Of a DNA stretch of 64,000 bases, positions 31,364 to 39,537 are shown piece by piece. The notes under the pieces were generated by a model. The model was not told where the DNA came from. It saw only the letters and a program-made list of their open reading frames with translations, and made no database searches. The stretch comes from Shewanella basaltis. Lineage in GTDB: Bacteria; Pseudomonadota; Gammaproteobacteria; Enterobacterales; Shewanellaceae. The stretch covers positions 1-64,000 of the forward strand of contig NZ_JAKILA010000019.1 in assembly GCF_023283885.1 (NCBI RefSeq), written 5' to 3'. A program made the position numbers and the translations under genes. The first letter of the stretch is position 1, and every line of letters begins with the position of its first letter.

Positions 31364-34300
31364 CTATGCGCTTTTTGTTGCCGGTGGGTTACTCACCACC
31401 TCAGGTTGCGCTGTGGTTGCTGGTGCTGATGCCGGCTCAGTGTGTGGTGCAAGCTCTTGAATGGTTTCTTTATCTGTCTGTTTATCTGTTTTCTTGTCTG
31501 TTTTTTTATCTATGTCTTTGCCTACGTTTTTGTTAGCCTCGGGCGCCTCACTCGCTGTGGCTTTAGGCAAGGCGCTTGATACAGAAGGCTTTGTCACACT
31601 TTTTGTTGCCGGTGGGTTACTCACCGCCTCAGGTTGCACTGTGGTGGTAGGTGTTGATACTGGCTCAGCGTGTGGTGCAAGCTCTTGAATGGTTTCTTTA
31701 TCTGTCTGTTTATCTGTTTTCTTGTCTGTTTTTTTATCTATGTCTTTGCCTGCGTTTTTGTTAGCCTCGGGCGCCTCACTTGATGTGGCTTGAGGCAAGG
31801 CGCTTGGTACAGAAGGCTTTGTCACACTTTTTGTTGCCGGTGGGTTACTCACCGCCTCAGGTCGCGCTTTGGTGGTAGGTGCTGATGCTGGCTCAGTTTG
31901 TTGCTCTTCAGAATCCACTTCAGCACTGGATTGAGGTAACGCGCTTGGTGCTGGCAGGGTGACAGTGCTTTCTTGCGCAGAGGTTGTGTTAATCATCACA
32001 GCAGGTTGTTTTATGATGGCAGGTACAGATTCTGGCTCAGCCTCTGACTCAACTTCTGCATCTGTCTCAGATTCAATCTCTAGATCTAGCTCTAGTTCAG
32101 AGGTTGCTTGAGGGGTAGGTTGCCGTTCAGTGCTTTCTTGGGCAGCGCTTACGTCTACCTCTTTTGCAATTTGCTCTGAAGTGACCGTTGCTGATTCTGG
32201 CTCAGCTTGTAGATTTAGTTCAGGGTTAACCTCTAAATCCATTTCAGAGCTTGCTTGAGGCAAACTAGCAGCTTCAGGCTGTTGCTCAGTGGTTGCTGGT
32301 GTTGATGTGGCCTCAATCACCTCGGCAGCGTGCTCTGGTGTTGCTACAGCTGGCGTTAACATGGGTGGAGCATCTGAGTTTCTTGTTAACGACAGTTCTT
32401 TAATTAAGTTATCTGCGTGATCAACTTTGTCCATCATCCATAAAATGTACCGAATATCGACGTGTACAGCACGGGTAATCGTTGGGTTAAAGAACCAGTC
32501 TTTAGTGATAGCTTCGTAAGTCGAGTCAAAGTTAAGGCCGACTAATTCTCCTCTTCCATTAAATACCGGCGAGCCAGAATTGCCACCCGTGGTGTCTGCG
32601 CTTGACAAAAAGTTAACCGGAACAGAATTAAAGTCTGCAGGTTTTTCCAAACACGACATAAATTGACAGTTGTTTAGATCTTTATATACCGATGCAACTC
32701 GATGTGAGCCTAGGTCACCAGATTTAATTGCTTTGAGCAATTTAGGTGGCACGTTGTAAGGTTCCTTACCCGTATGTTTAGCAAGAAGCCCTTCTAAGCG
32801 AGTAAACGGTTGTTTGTAGGTGGCATCTTTAGACAGATAGCCATCAACCATGCCGTAAGTAATGCGTAATGTGCGGTTTGCGTCTGGGTATACAGGCCAG
32901 TTGTTGGACTTGTAATAGTCAATGATCGCTTTCATGTATTCTGGGCGTGCAGATGACAGCTTGCCTTCGAGGATTTTTTCTTTTTTCTCTAGCGCCATAT
33001 TGGTGTCATGTATTGCGACGGCTAAGCGAATAAATGGATCTTCACTGGTTTCAAACTCTAAGGCTGTTCTTTTCATCCACGCTAGACGTTTGGTTTGGTC
33101 TGTAAGCTCTGTTAATGCATATAAGGCTTCTACTTTAGCTTCTAAGGCTTCAAAGTTGTCGGTAATGCTTAATGCTTTATCAAATACTTTATTTCTTTGT
33201 TGTTGTCTTACATAAGCTTGTAAATCTTGTAACCAAAGTGTTTTATCCACTGTGGGATCAAAGCTGCTGTCAATTCGTCTTAGCGCTGCTTTAAACATTT
33301 TCATGTCACGTAATTGATAACCGGGCTCACGCTGATCGTTTGGTTTTTTTCTTTCTTTTGCTAAACGGTACAGTTTGCTGGCAGCATTGAGCAATTCACT
33401 TGATTGGGCATTTTTATAAAAATAGCTTTTTTGCATTTGCTGATGCTGCTCAGCGATCAGTGCTTCTAAATCGCTGATGATATTTTGATTGGCATCGGGA
33501 TCTTGTTTCAGCCAGGCTAAAAAGTCATTTTCGCGCTGTTGTTTAATGCCTACAATGTCGGTGGCATTAAAGCCATCTAGTAAGCCGTTTAGCTTTTTCA
33601 TGCGATTGGCCATAGAAGCCATGGTGCCGGCATATTTTAAGGCGATATCTTTATCAACCGCCCCCATAAAGTTCACGGTATCAATTTGTAATTGATAGCG
33701 TTTTGCAAACGTTGGGTAAATCCAGTCACTGGCAAATTGGAGCTCGCTGGTGAGATTGTAGCGGCTTGTTGAGCCCGGGTAGCCTGCAACAAAAATACCG
33801 TCTCCTGCTTTTACACCGTCAGCGTTGATTGATAAGTAACTTTTAGGCTGATATGGCACGTTGTCTTTATTAAAGGTGGCCGGCTTACCGTCTTTGCCTA
33901 CGTAAGCCCGTAAAAAAGTAAAGTCACCGGAATGACGTGGATATTCATAGTTATCAATATCGCCACCAAATCCACCAATGGTTTCAGGTGGGGCATAAAC
34001 TAAGCGAACGTCACGAATAATAAGTTTTTTGGTTAAGTAATATTCGAGGCCATGGTGAAAATCATCAACCTCGCAACGGTAGTTGGTGTCGATCTCACAT
34101 TCTTTTACTAGGGCTTTACTGTTGGCTTGGATATTTTCAAAGCGGGCTAATGGATCATCGCTTAAATTGGCAAGCACTTTGTCAGTAACGTTGATGACTT
34201 CTTCAGTGATATATAAGCGTTCGTTAGGTCCGGCTGAGGGCTCGTCTTCCTGGGTATGTGCTAAAAAGCCATTAGCCAAATAATTGTGTTCTTTTTTGCT

Positions 34301-34567
34301 GTTATATTGAATACCGCGATAAGCGCAATGATGGTTTGTGACAACTAAGCCTTGGGGGGAAACAAAACTGGCGGTACAATACCCTAGGCTGACGACCGCA
34401 TTCATTGGGTATTGCCCTAAATCGGCAAGTTGTTTTGCTGGAATATCAATGCCACGTTGTTGTAATTTGTCAGCAATAGACGGCATTTGATAGGGTTGCC
34501 ACTGGCCTTCATCGGCATGGGTCAAACCAGATGTCAGCACTAATGCTGCAACAAGTGCAATACGCAT
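31364..34567 (-). CDS. S46-family dipeptidyl peptidase with repeat-rich C-terminal extension
   Basis: This 1067-residue secreted protein has a signal peptide (MRIALVAALVLTSGLTHA) and an S46 peptidase domain of about 720 residues, with His in VVTNHHCAYRG and Ser in TTGGNSGSPVF, the chymotrypsin-like triad of DPP7/DPP11 enzymes. These remove dipeptides from peptide N-termini in the periplasm. Family members normally end near residue 720; here about 340 residues of acidic, Pro/Thr/Ala-rich sequence follow, including two nearly identical 76-residue repeats with Lys/Asp/Thr runs. GGAAA precedes the ATG. Specificity cannot be judged from sequence. Confidence 0.88.
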   Translation of the reverse strand: MRIALVAALVLTSGLTHADEGQWQPYQMPSIADKLQQRGIDIPAKQLADLGQYPMNAVVSLGYCTASFVSPQGLVVTNHHCAYRGIQYNSKKEHNYLANGFLAHTQEDEPSAGPNERLYITEEVINVTDKVLANLSDDPLARFENIQANSKALVKECEIDTNYRCEVDDFHHGLEYYLTKKLIIRDVRLVYAPPETIGGFGGDIDNYEYPRHSGDFTFLRAYVGKDGKPATFNKDNVPYQPKSYLSINADGVKAGDGIFVAGYPGSTSRYNLTSELQFASDWIYPTFAKRYQLQIDTVNFMGAVDKDIALKYAGTMASMANRMKKLNGLLDGFNATDIVGIKQQRENDFLAWLKQDPDANQNIISDLEALIAEQHQQMQKSYFYKNAQSSELLNAASKLYRLAKERKKPNDQREPGYQLRDMKMFKAALRRIDSSFDPTVDKTLWLQDLQAYVRQQQRNKVFDKALSITDNFEALEAKVEALYALTELTDQTKRLAWMKRTALEFETSEDPFIRLAVAIHDTNMALEKKEKILEGKLSSARPEYMKAIIDYYKSNNWPVYPDANRTLRITYGMVDGYLSKDATYKQPFTRLEGLLAKHTGKEPYNVPPKLLKAIKSGDLGSHRVASVYKDLNNCQFMSCLEKPADFNSVPVNFLSSADTTGGNSGSPVFNGRGELVGLNFDSTYEAITKDWFFNPTITRAVHVDIRYILWMMDKVDHADNLIKELSLTRNSDAPPMLTPAVATPEHAAEVIEATSTPATTEQQPEAASLPQASSEMDLEVNPELNLQAEPESATVTSEQIAKEVDVSAAQESTERQPTPQATSELELDLEIESETDAEVESEAEPESVPAIIKQPAVMINTTSAQESTVTLPAPSALPQSSAEVDSEEQQTEPASAPTTKARPEAVSNPPATKSVTKPSVPSALPQATSSEAPEANKNAGKDIDKKTDKKTDKQTDKETIQELAPHAEPVSTPTTTVQPEAVSNPPATKSVTKPSVSSALPKATASEAPEANKNVGKDIDKKTDKKTDKQTDKETIQELAPHTEPASAPATTAQPEVVSNPPATKSA
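31371..31826 (-). repeat. Two in-frame 228-bp tandem repeats in the S46 peptidase tail
   Basis: The word CTTTTTGTTGCCGGTGGG recurs at 31371, 31599 and 31827, giving a 228-bp (76-codon) period with two full units and the start of a third. Units differ at few positions. Each contains short Lys-Lys-Thr-Asp runs, themselves a minor repeat. Confidence 0.9.
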
Positions 34568-34696
34568 TTTATTTCCTTTAGTTATAATTTATTGTCCGTT
34601 GACGACGCCGTCCCTTTGATTCTAATTGACATCAAGTTAAGCTAGCAACGGTGTTATACCATATTTTATTAAAGTCGTTGTAAGTTGGGAGTGTTA

Positions 34697-36103
34697 ATGT
34701 CACAGCAAGGTGCTTTTAAAGCCAGAAACAGGCAAAAAGATGCAGAAGTGAATGCATTAAAATTGCCGCCCCATTCTATTGAAGCTGAGCAATCCGTTTT
34801 GGGTGGTTTAATGCTTGATGCTGAAGCGTGGGACCGTGTTTCTGAAGCGGTTGTGCCAGAAGATTTTTATTCTCGTTCACATCGAATGATTTTTAATGCG
34901 ATGCAAAAGTTAATGGAGTCTGGTCAGCCGCTGGATTTGATTACGGTATCGGAACAGCTTGAAATTGAAGATCAATTAGAAGATGCAGGCGGCTTTGCCT
35001 ATTTGGGTGAAATTGCTAAAAATACCCCAAGTGCCGGTAATATTTTATCTTATGCTGACATTGTGCGCGAACGTGCGGTTGTTCGTGACATGATTGGTGT
35101 TGCCCATGAAATTGCTGATGCAGGTTATAACCCTGAAGGCCGCGATTCCAGTGCGTTACTTGATTTAGCTGAAACCAAGGTGTTTAAAATTGCTGAGATG
35201 CGTGCTAACGCCAATGAAGGCCCTGAAAACATCAAAAGCATTCTTGAAAAAACCGTTGATAAAATCGAGCAGCTTTATAATAACCCTCATAATGGTGTGA
35301 CAGGTGTATCAAGTGGTTTTAACGATTTAGATAAAATGACTGCTGGTTTTCAGCCCGGCGACTTAATCATTGTGGCTGCTCGTCCTTCTATGGGTAAAAC
35401 CACCTTTGCGATGAACTTGTGCGAACAAGCAGCCATGAATGAAGATAAGCCGGTGCTTATTTTCAGTCTAGAGATGCCGTCAGAACAAATTATGATGCGT
35501 ATGCTGGCCTCCCTTGGCCGAGTGGATCAAACTAAAATCCGTACAGGTCAATTAGATGACGAGGATTGGGCACGCGTGTCATCAACCATGGGTATTATGC
35601 TTGAGCAAGGCAAAATGTATATTGATGATGGCTCTGGCTTAACCCCGACCGAAGTGCGTAGCCGAGCTAGACGTATTGCCCGTGAGCATGGTGGCTTGTC
35701 GATGATCATGATCGACTATTTACAGTTAATGCAGGTACCTTCGTTAAAAGATAACCGTACCTTAGAAATTTCAGAAATCTCGCGCTCACTCAAAGCGTTA
35801 GCAAAAGAGCTGGAAATCCCGGTAATTGCATTATCACAGCTTAACCGCTCGCTAGAGCAACGTGCGGATAAACGCCCTGTTAACTCAGACTTACGTGAAT
35901 CGGGCGCGATTGAGCAGGATGCTGACTTAATTATGTTTATTTATCGCGATGAGGTGTATAACGACAACTCTGAAGATAAAGGTACGGCTGAAATTATTAT
36001 TGGTAAACAACGTAACGGCCCAATTGGGCGTGTGCGTTTGGTTTTCCAGGGGCAATTCTCACGGTTTGATAATTATGCTGGCCCACAGTTCGAAGAAGAT
36101 TAA
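34697..36103 (+). CDS. dnaB: Replicative DNA helicase DnaB
   Basis: This 468-residue hexameric helicase has the N-terminal DnaB domain (HSIEAEQSVLGGLMLD) and a RecA-like ATPase domain with Walker A ARPSMGKTT and Walker B MIMIDYLQL. GGGAG lies 6 bases before ATG 34697. It is the host helicase, and the probable target of the prophage DnaC-like loader at 48008. Confidence 0.97.
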   Translation: MSQQGAFKARNRQKDAEVNALKLPPHSIEAEQSVLGGLMLDAEAWDRVSEAVVPEDFYSRSHRMIFNAMQKLMESGQPLDLITVSEQLEIEDQLEDAGGFAYLGEIAKNTPSAGNILSYADIVRERAVVRDMIGVAHEIADAGYNPEGRDSSALLDLAETKVFKIAEMRANANEGPENIKSILEKTVDKIEQLYNNPHNGVTGVSSGFNDLDKMTAGFQPGDLIIVAARPSMGKTTFAMNLCEQAAMNEDKPVLIFSLEMPSEQIMMRMLASLGRVDQTKIRTGQLDDEDWARVSSTMGIMLEQGKMYIDDGSGLTPTEVRSRARRIAREHGGLSMIMIDYLQLMQVPSLKDNRTLEISEISRSLKALAKELEIPVIALSQLNRSLEQRADKRPVNSDLRESGAIEQDADLIMFIYRDEVYNDNSEDKGTAEIIIGKQRNGPIGRVRLVFQGQFSRFDNYAGPQFEED

Positions 36104-36226
36104 TTATTGATTATTATATATTTAACTTCACTTGGCGGTTATTTATGATCCGCTACTGACGAGATAATATTTTGGTTTTACCCGTAACAGTGCGTCATGT
36201 TTTTATTGTTAAATTAAGGCAGTCTA

Positions 36227-37345
36227 TTGAAACCGTTTCCTCGTGCAGAAATCAGCCGTTGCGCATTACAAAGTAACTTAGCGCAACTGCGTCTAATTGC
36301 GCCTAAAAGTAAAATTATGGCGGTTGTTAAAGCCAATGGTTATGGCCATGGTTTGCTCAATGTGGCCGAAAGTGTAGGTGTATTGAATGTTGCTGAAAGC
36401 GTTGGCAAATATCATGGTGGTGCTGATGGTTTTGGTTTAGCAAGACTTGAAGAAGCATTACAACTTCGTGCTGGCGGGGTGGAAGGTAAGTTATTATTGT
36501 TGGAAGGTTTTTTTCGTCAATCGGACTTACCGACGCTGGTGACTCACAATATTGATACCGTTGTGCATCATGAGTCGCAATTGCAAATGTTAGAAACCAT
36601 CAAGCTTGATAAGCCCGTGACTGTGTGGATAAAAATTGATACAGGCATGCACCGTATTGGGTTTAGTTTGGCGCAATTTCCTGGTGTTTATGAGCGTTTA
36701 TTACATTGCCCGCAAGTCGCCAAGCCTATTCATTTGATGACGCATTTTGCCTGTGCAGATGAGCCAGATAATAAAATGACTCAATCCCAAATGGATGCTT
36801 TTGAGCGTATGATTAGTGGTCTTGATGGTGATCGCACTCTAGCCAATTCTGCGGGCACGTTATTCTGGCCATCGAGCCAGTCAGATTGGATAAGACCTGG
36901 CATTGCGCTTTATGGTGTCTCACCCGTGGTGGGAGACAGGGGTGTGAATCATCGCCTTATTCCAGCCATGGAATTAGTGTCTAATCTCATTGCTGTGCGC
37001 GAGCATAAAGCTGGTGATAGTGTGGGATACGGAGCATTTTGGACTGCCAAAAAAGATACCCGTTTAGGCGTCGTAGCCATTGGCTATGGTGACGGCTACC
37101 CGCGAAATGCACCAGAAGGCACCCCAGTGTGGATTAACGGACGCCGTGTTCCCATTGTGGGCCGCGTGTCGATGGATATGCTAACCGTAGATCTTGGCGC
37201 TGACGCTCAAGACAAAGTTGGTGACAGTGTTCAGTTGTGGGGGAAAGCATTAGCAGTAGAAGAAGTGGCTGAGCATATTGGCACTATCGCTTATGAGTTA
37301 GTGACTAAGCTAACCCCAAGAGTGTTGGTAGAGTTACTCGATTAA
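36227..37345 (+). CDS. alr: Alanine racemase with a nine-residue internal duplication
   Basis: This 372-residue PLP enzyme makes D-alanine for peptidoglycan. The PLP Lys35 is in [10 protein letters not shown], and the catalytic Tyr lies in GYGAFWT. It starts at TTG 36227. Right after the PLP motif LNVAESVGV is followed by LNVAESVGK (residues 44-61), a tandem duplication that accounts for most of the extra length over typical 358-360-residue homologues. Whether activity is altered is unknown. Confidence 0.95.
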   Translation: MKPFPRAEISRCALQSNLAQLRLIAPKSKIMAVVKANGYGHGLLNVAESVGVLNVAESVGKYHGGADGFGLARLEEALQLRAGGVEGKLLLLEGFFRQSDLPTLVTHNIDTVVHHESQLQMLETIKLDKPVTVWIKIDTGMHRIGFSLAQFPGVYERLLHCPQVAKPIHLMTHFACADEPDNKMTQSQMDAFERMISGLDGDRTLANSAGTLFWPSSQSDWIRPGIALYGVSPVVGDRGVNHRLIPAMELVSNLIAVREHKAGDSVGYGAFWTAKKDTRLGVVAIGYGDGYPRNAPEGTPVWINGRRVPIVGRVSMDMLTVDLGADAQDKVGDSVQLWGKALAVEEVAEHIGTIAYELVTKLTPRVLVELLD

Positions 37346-37463
37346 TCGATAGTTAGCCTAACACATCATAGGATGGCCGATTTATTCGTCGCAAATTGGC
37401 CATATATGCTGCAACATCAATGGATGTGTTTCATTAAATGCTTTATCTCATCTGCAGGTACGA

Positions 37464-37931
37464 TTAAGCATCTTCAAAACAAATTTCGATAAAGGCGTTT
37501 CCTAATTCATGGGTAAACGGCATCATGATTTTCTTTCCACGAGCTTTATGAGAAATCGTGTGATTTTTTCCTGACACCACAGCCGGGGTCGCCATATCAA
37601 AATCATAGCCTTTATCGCTGAGTAAATTTTTAGCCCCTCCAGTGACCATGTTGGTTATTTCACCCACCAGATCGGTGACTTCATCATTAATCACCCCAGG
37701 GTTTTCGCCTAACATCTTATTCATTATTTCAAGGATAAGAGGCTGTTCAAACGTGATGGATAGTGACCCCCGAGTTTTAGGGCCAACCATGCCAATTAAA
37801 CCGGAAACATCACCTTTGGCCAAATCATGATTTTTTAGTTGCGGTTTACCAGGCTTCAAATCCATAGTTGCCATTGTTGATATCACATTGATTAAAGACA
37901 CAAGAAATGGATTGATGAATTCAACGTTCAT
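37464..37931 (-). CDS. CheX-family chemotaxis protein
   Basis: This 155-residue protein fits the CheX/CheC-like CheY phosphatase fold, with the family motif E-x2-N (VGEITNMVTGGAKNLL, Glu and Asn spaced as in CheX). CheX dephosphorylates CheY-P in flagellated bacteria. The ATG at 37931 is used; a TTG two codons upstream has AGGA at closer spacing and is an alternative. It is a single gene, not part of a chemotaxis operon here. Confidence 0.85.
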   Translation of the reverse strand: MNVEFINPFLVSLINVISTMATMDLKPGKPQLKNHDLAKGDVSGLIGMVGPKTRGSLSITFEQPLILEIMNKMLGENPGVINDEVTDLVGEITNMVTGGAKNLLSDKGYDFDMATPAVVSGKNHTISHKARGKKIMMPFTHELGNAFIEICFEDA

Positions 37932-38310
37932 AAACAAAGAAATCCTTTTATAGACAAAATAGGCGATATACAGCTGTCTTAATCAGTATACATTGGTCAT
38001 CAAAGATAACCTAGTGAGCACGAGTGTAGACTATATCAGTTACAACAAATACCAGTTTAAGCTTAGAACACATAAATGAAATTGAAAGCGATAGTGTTTG
38101 CACAATTTAGTGCGCAGATAGTTACTAAGTGTCATAAAAGGCTCATATTCTCCTTATCATTAGTAAAATAGTGAATTGGTTAGTGATATAATCGATGGCA
38201 ATTAACTTAAGCAGGCTGAGGCATTGGCAGATTGTTTTTTCTACAATGATTAAGTATGAATTTTAGAGTGAATGACAGACCCTAGAAGCCTTAGTATTAA
38301 TACCGTACAT
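37932..38310. other. Intergenic region between cheX and dusA
   Basis: About 380 bases separate two divergent genes. I see no ORF, no strong hairpin and no clear consensus promoter, only AT-rich stretches that could hold the promoters of both genes. Confidence 0.5.
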
Positions 38311-38430
38311 ATGAGTATAAATAATTCAGTGAATACAACGCCTAAGACAGACACTTCAATAGATACCCTTGACCGCACCTTTTCCATTGCGCCCATGCTG
38401 GATTGGAGCTGTTGTAACGTAAGCTGCTGA
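38311..38430 (+). pseudogene. dusA: 5' fragment of dusA, split by prophage integration
   Basis: Codons from ATG 38311 encode a short N-terminal extension and then RTFSIAPMLDWS, the conserved start of tRNA-dihydrouridine synthase A, which normally continues TDRH. After Ser the frame diverges (CCNVSC) and stops at 38428-38430. The rest of dusA must lie beyond the other prophage junction, outside the window. DusA reduces U20 of tRNA; whether the 3' part keeps a usable start is unknown. Confidence 0.88.
38386..38406 (+). other. Probable attL core in dusA
   Basis: The host-like sequence TTGCGCCCATGCTGGATTGG ends where the DusA reading diverges, so the crossover lies within or at the right edge of this block. 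Integration at the 5' end of dusA by a dedicated integrase group is known in Proteobacteria, including Shewanella. The exact core length needs attR. Confidence 0.7.
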
Positions 38431-38454
38431 TATTAAAGCGGTCGCATTATTTCT

Positions 38455-38502
38455 GGTTCCCCATAGGTTCCCCGTTGTTTTTTCTTGTCTTCATGGTTCC
38501 CC
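38455..38502 (+). repeat. Three GGTTCCCC direct repeats, candidate integrase arm sites
   Basis: GGTTCCCC occurs at 38455-38462, 38466-38473 and 38495-38502, about 50-100 bases inside the attL core. Short direct repeats at this distance are typical of integrase arm-type sites. This is inference from position only. Confidence 0.5.
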
Positions 38503-38724
38503 AATATTACTAAAATATTATTCAGCATAGATAAATCTTAATTTCTTATACAAACATCTAGATTTTATTAATAATTACAAATGAGAGCACCCGTACAATG
38601 TGCAAGTATTCTCTTTTTTATCAGTATGTTACGGTGTTTTTTGTGCTTGCAGGAATTAAATGAAACAGTTAAATTGGATAAAGTTTAGATTCATAACCTT
38701 GCGGTTAACAAAAGGTAGTGTATT

Positions 38725-38765
38725 TTAAAAAACTAAGCACCGGCTGCTTGCGACAACCGGTGCTT
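38725..38765 (-). terminator. Terminator of the leftward phage operon
   Basis: A 9-bp stem AAGCACCGG / CCGGTGCTT reads on the minus strand into AGTTTTTT. It would stop transcripts leaving the leftward operon before they enter dusA and the host genome. Confidence 0.75.
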
Positions 38766-38800
38766 GGAAAACAACCTATTTTTGGGAGAGGGTATTTTCA

Positions 38801-39094
38801 ATGATTAGTTTAGAACAATTGACAGGCATTAGGCAAATTGAGCGTTTATTACCATTTTTAAAATTTTATGAACGTGGATTTTCTGGGTGGAGTTTGCCCG
38901 ATGCTGATAACTATCACAGTGCTGAACATGTGGGCAGGTTAATGGGGGAGCGTTATGTTGGGGTTGTTAAACACCATCCAGATTTGGCTGTGCAGTTGAG
39001 TGATATATTGCTGGCGATAAATTTAGATGAGCCAAATAATTTGGGTTATTTTATCGGATTTGCTCGTTCGATTGACAAGCAAATCCGCGCGTGA
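38801..39094 (+). CDS. Hypothetical protein next to attL
   Basis: This 97-residue protein has no signal peptide, membrane segment or motif that I recognise (MISLEQLTGIRQIERLLPF; aromatic-rich first half). GGGAGAGGG precedes the ATG. It runs against the leftward operon and sits beside the attachment site, the usual place for lysogen-expressed cargo. Its own promoter must lie in 38431-38800. Confidence 0.6.
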   Translation: MISLEQLTGIRQIERLLPFLKFYERGFSGWSLPDADNYHSAEHVGRLMGERYVGVVKHHPDLAVQLSDILLAINLDEPNNLGYFIGFARSIDKQIRA

Positions 39095-39101
39095 AAACCA
39101 T

Positions 39102-39404
39102 TTAAACCAATTGTTGAGGTTTATGCATTAACGATAATGCAAGCGTTGATACCCGGCACTCGCGCAGCTCTTGCATGTCGTATGCGCTCAGCGCATTGTT
39201 AGCCGCTTTTTGTCTTAATGTGTGAGCAGCTTTTGAAGTTGCTTCTGTTCTGCTTCTGGCCATGCCATGTTCACGTAGGTATTTTTTTACCTGGTATTGG
39301 CTAAGGCCTAGTTGAGCGGCAACCTGATCGCCGCTCATGTGCTGTTTGACGTAGTAATACTCGATTAAATCCGAATTTTGCGCTACTGCGTTGGTTGCAT
39401 TCAT
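39102..39404 (-). CDS. Phage helix-turn-helix protein
   Basis: This 100-residue protein contains a resolvase/CENP-B-like HTH (KQHMSGDQVAAQLGLSQYQVKKYLREHG), suggesting DNA binding. The ATG at 39404 follows AAGGAAGG and overlaps the stop of a 41-residue ORF by one base (TAATG); longer upstream frame lacks a start site. It is the last gene of the leftward operon. Target and role are unknown. Confidence 0.65.
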   Translation of the reverse strand: MNATNAVAQNSDLIEYYYVKQHMSGDQVAAQLGLSQYQVKKYLREHGMARSRTEATSKAAHTLRQKAANNALSAYDMQELRECRVSTLALSLMHKPQQLV

Positions 39405-39529
39405 TATTTGCCTTCCTTTGCTAGTTTTTCTGCTAGCGTTTTCATGTATTGTTGGCATGAACCGACTTGGTCGCGGGGCAGTGCGTACCATTGGCGTAAC
39501 GCTTTTTTGATTGCTTCTGACTGTTTCAT
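39404..39529 (-). CDS. Small phage protein (41 residues)
   Basis: ATG 39529 opens a 41-codon frame (MKQSEAIKKALRQWYALPRD... EGK) that ends coupled to the HTH gene by a one-base overlap. The upstream stretch GGGGGTTAT can serve as a ribosome site. The product is basic and probably helical, with no recognised domain. Confidence 0.5.
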   Translation of the reverse strand: MKQSEAIKKALRQWYALPRDQVGSCQQYMKTLAEKLAKEGK

Positions 39530-39537
39530 ATAACCCC

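Larger units (their letters stand above)
38431..38800. other. Phage attachment-arm region without ORF
   Basis: No gene is seen between the dusA fragment and 38801. The region holds three GGTTCCCC words near the junction, AT-rich DNA and a hairpin at 38735-38765, and must also contain the promoter of the 38801 gene. Confidence 0.55.

Noticed and set aside
31339-31688. Ser/Cys/Leu-rich plus-strand ORFs that look like membrane proteins
   Set aside because: They are antisense to the Lys/Asp/Thr repeats of the S46 peptidase tail; the hydrophobic look comes from reading those codons backwards.
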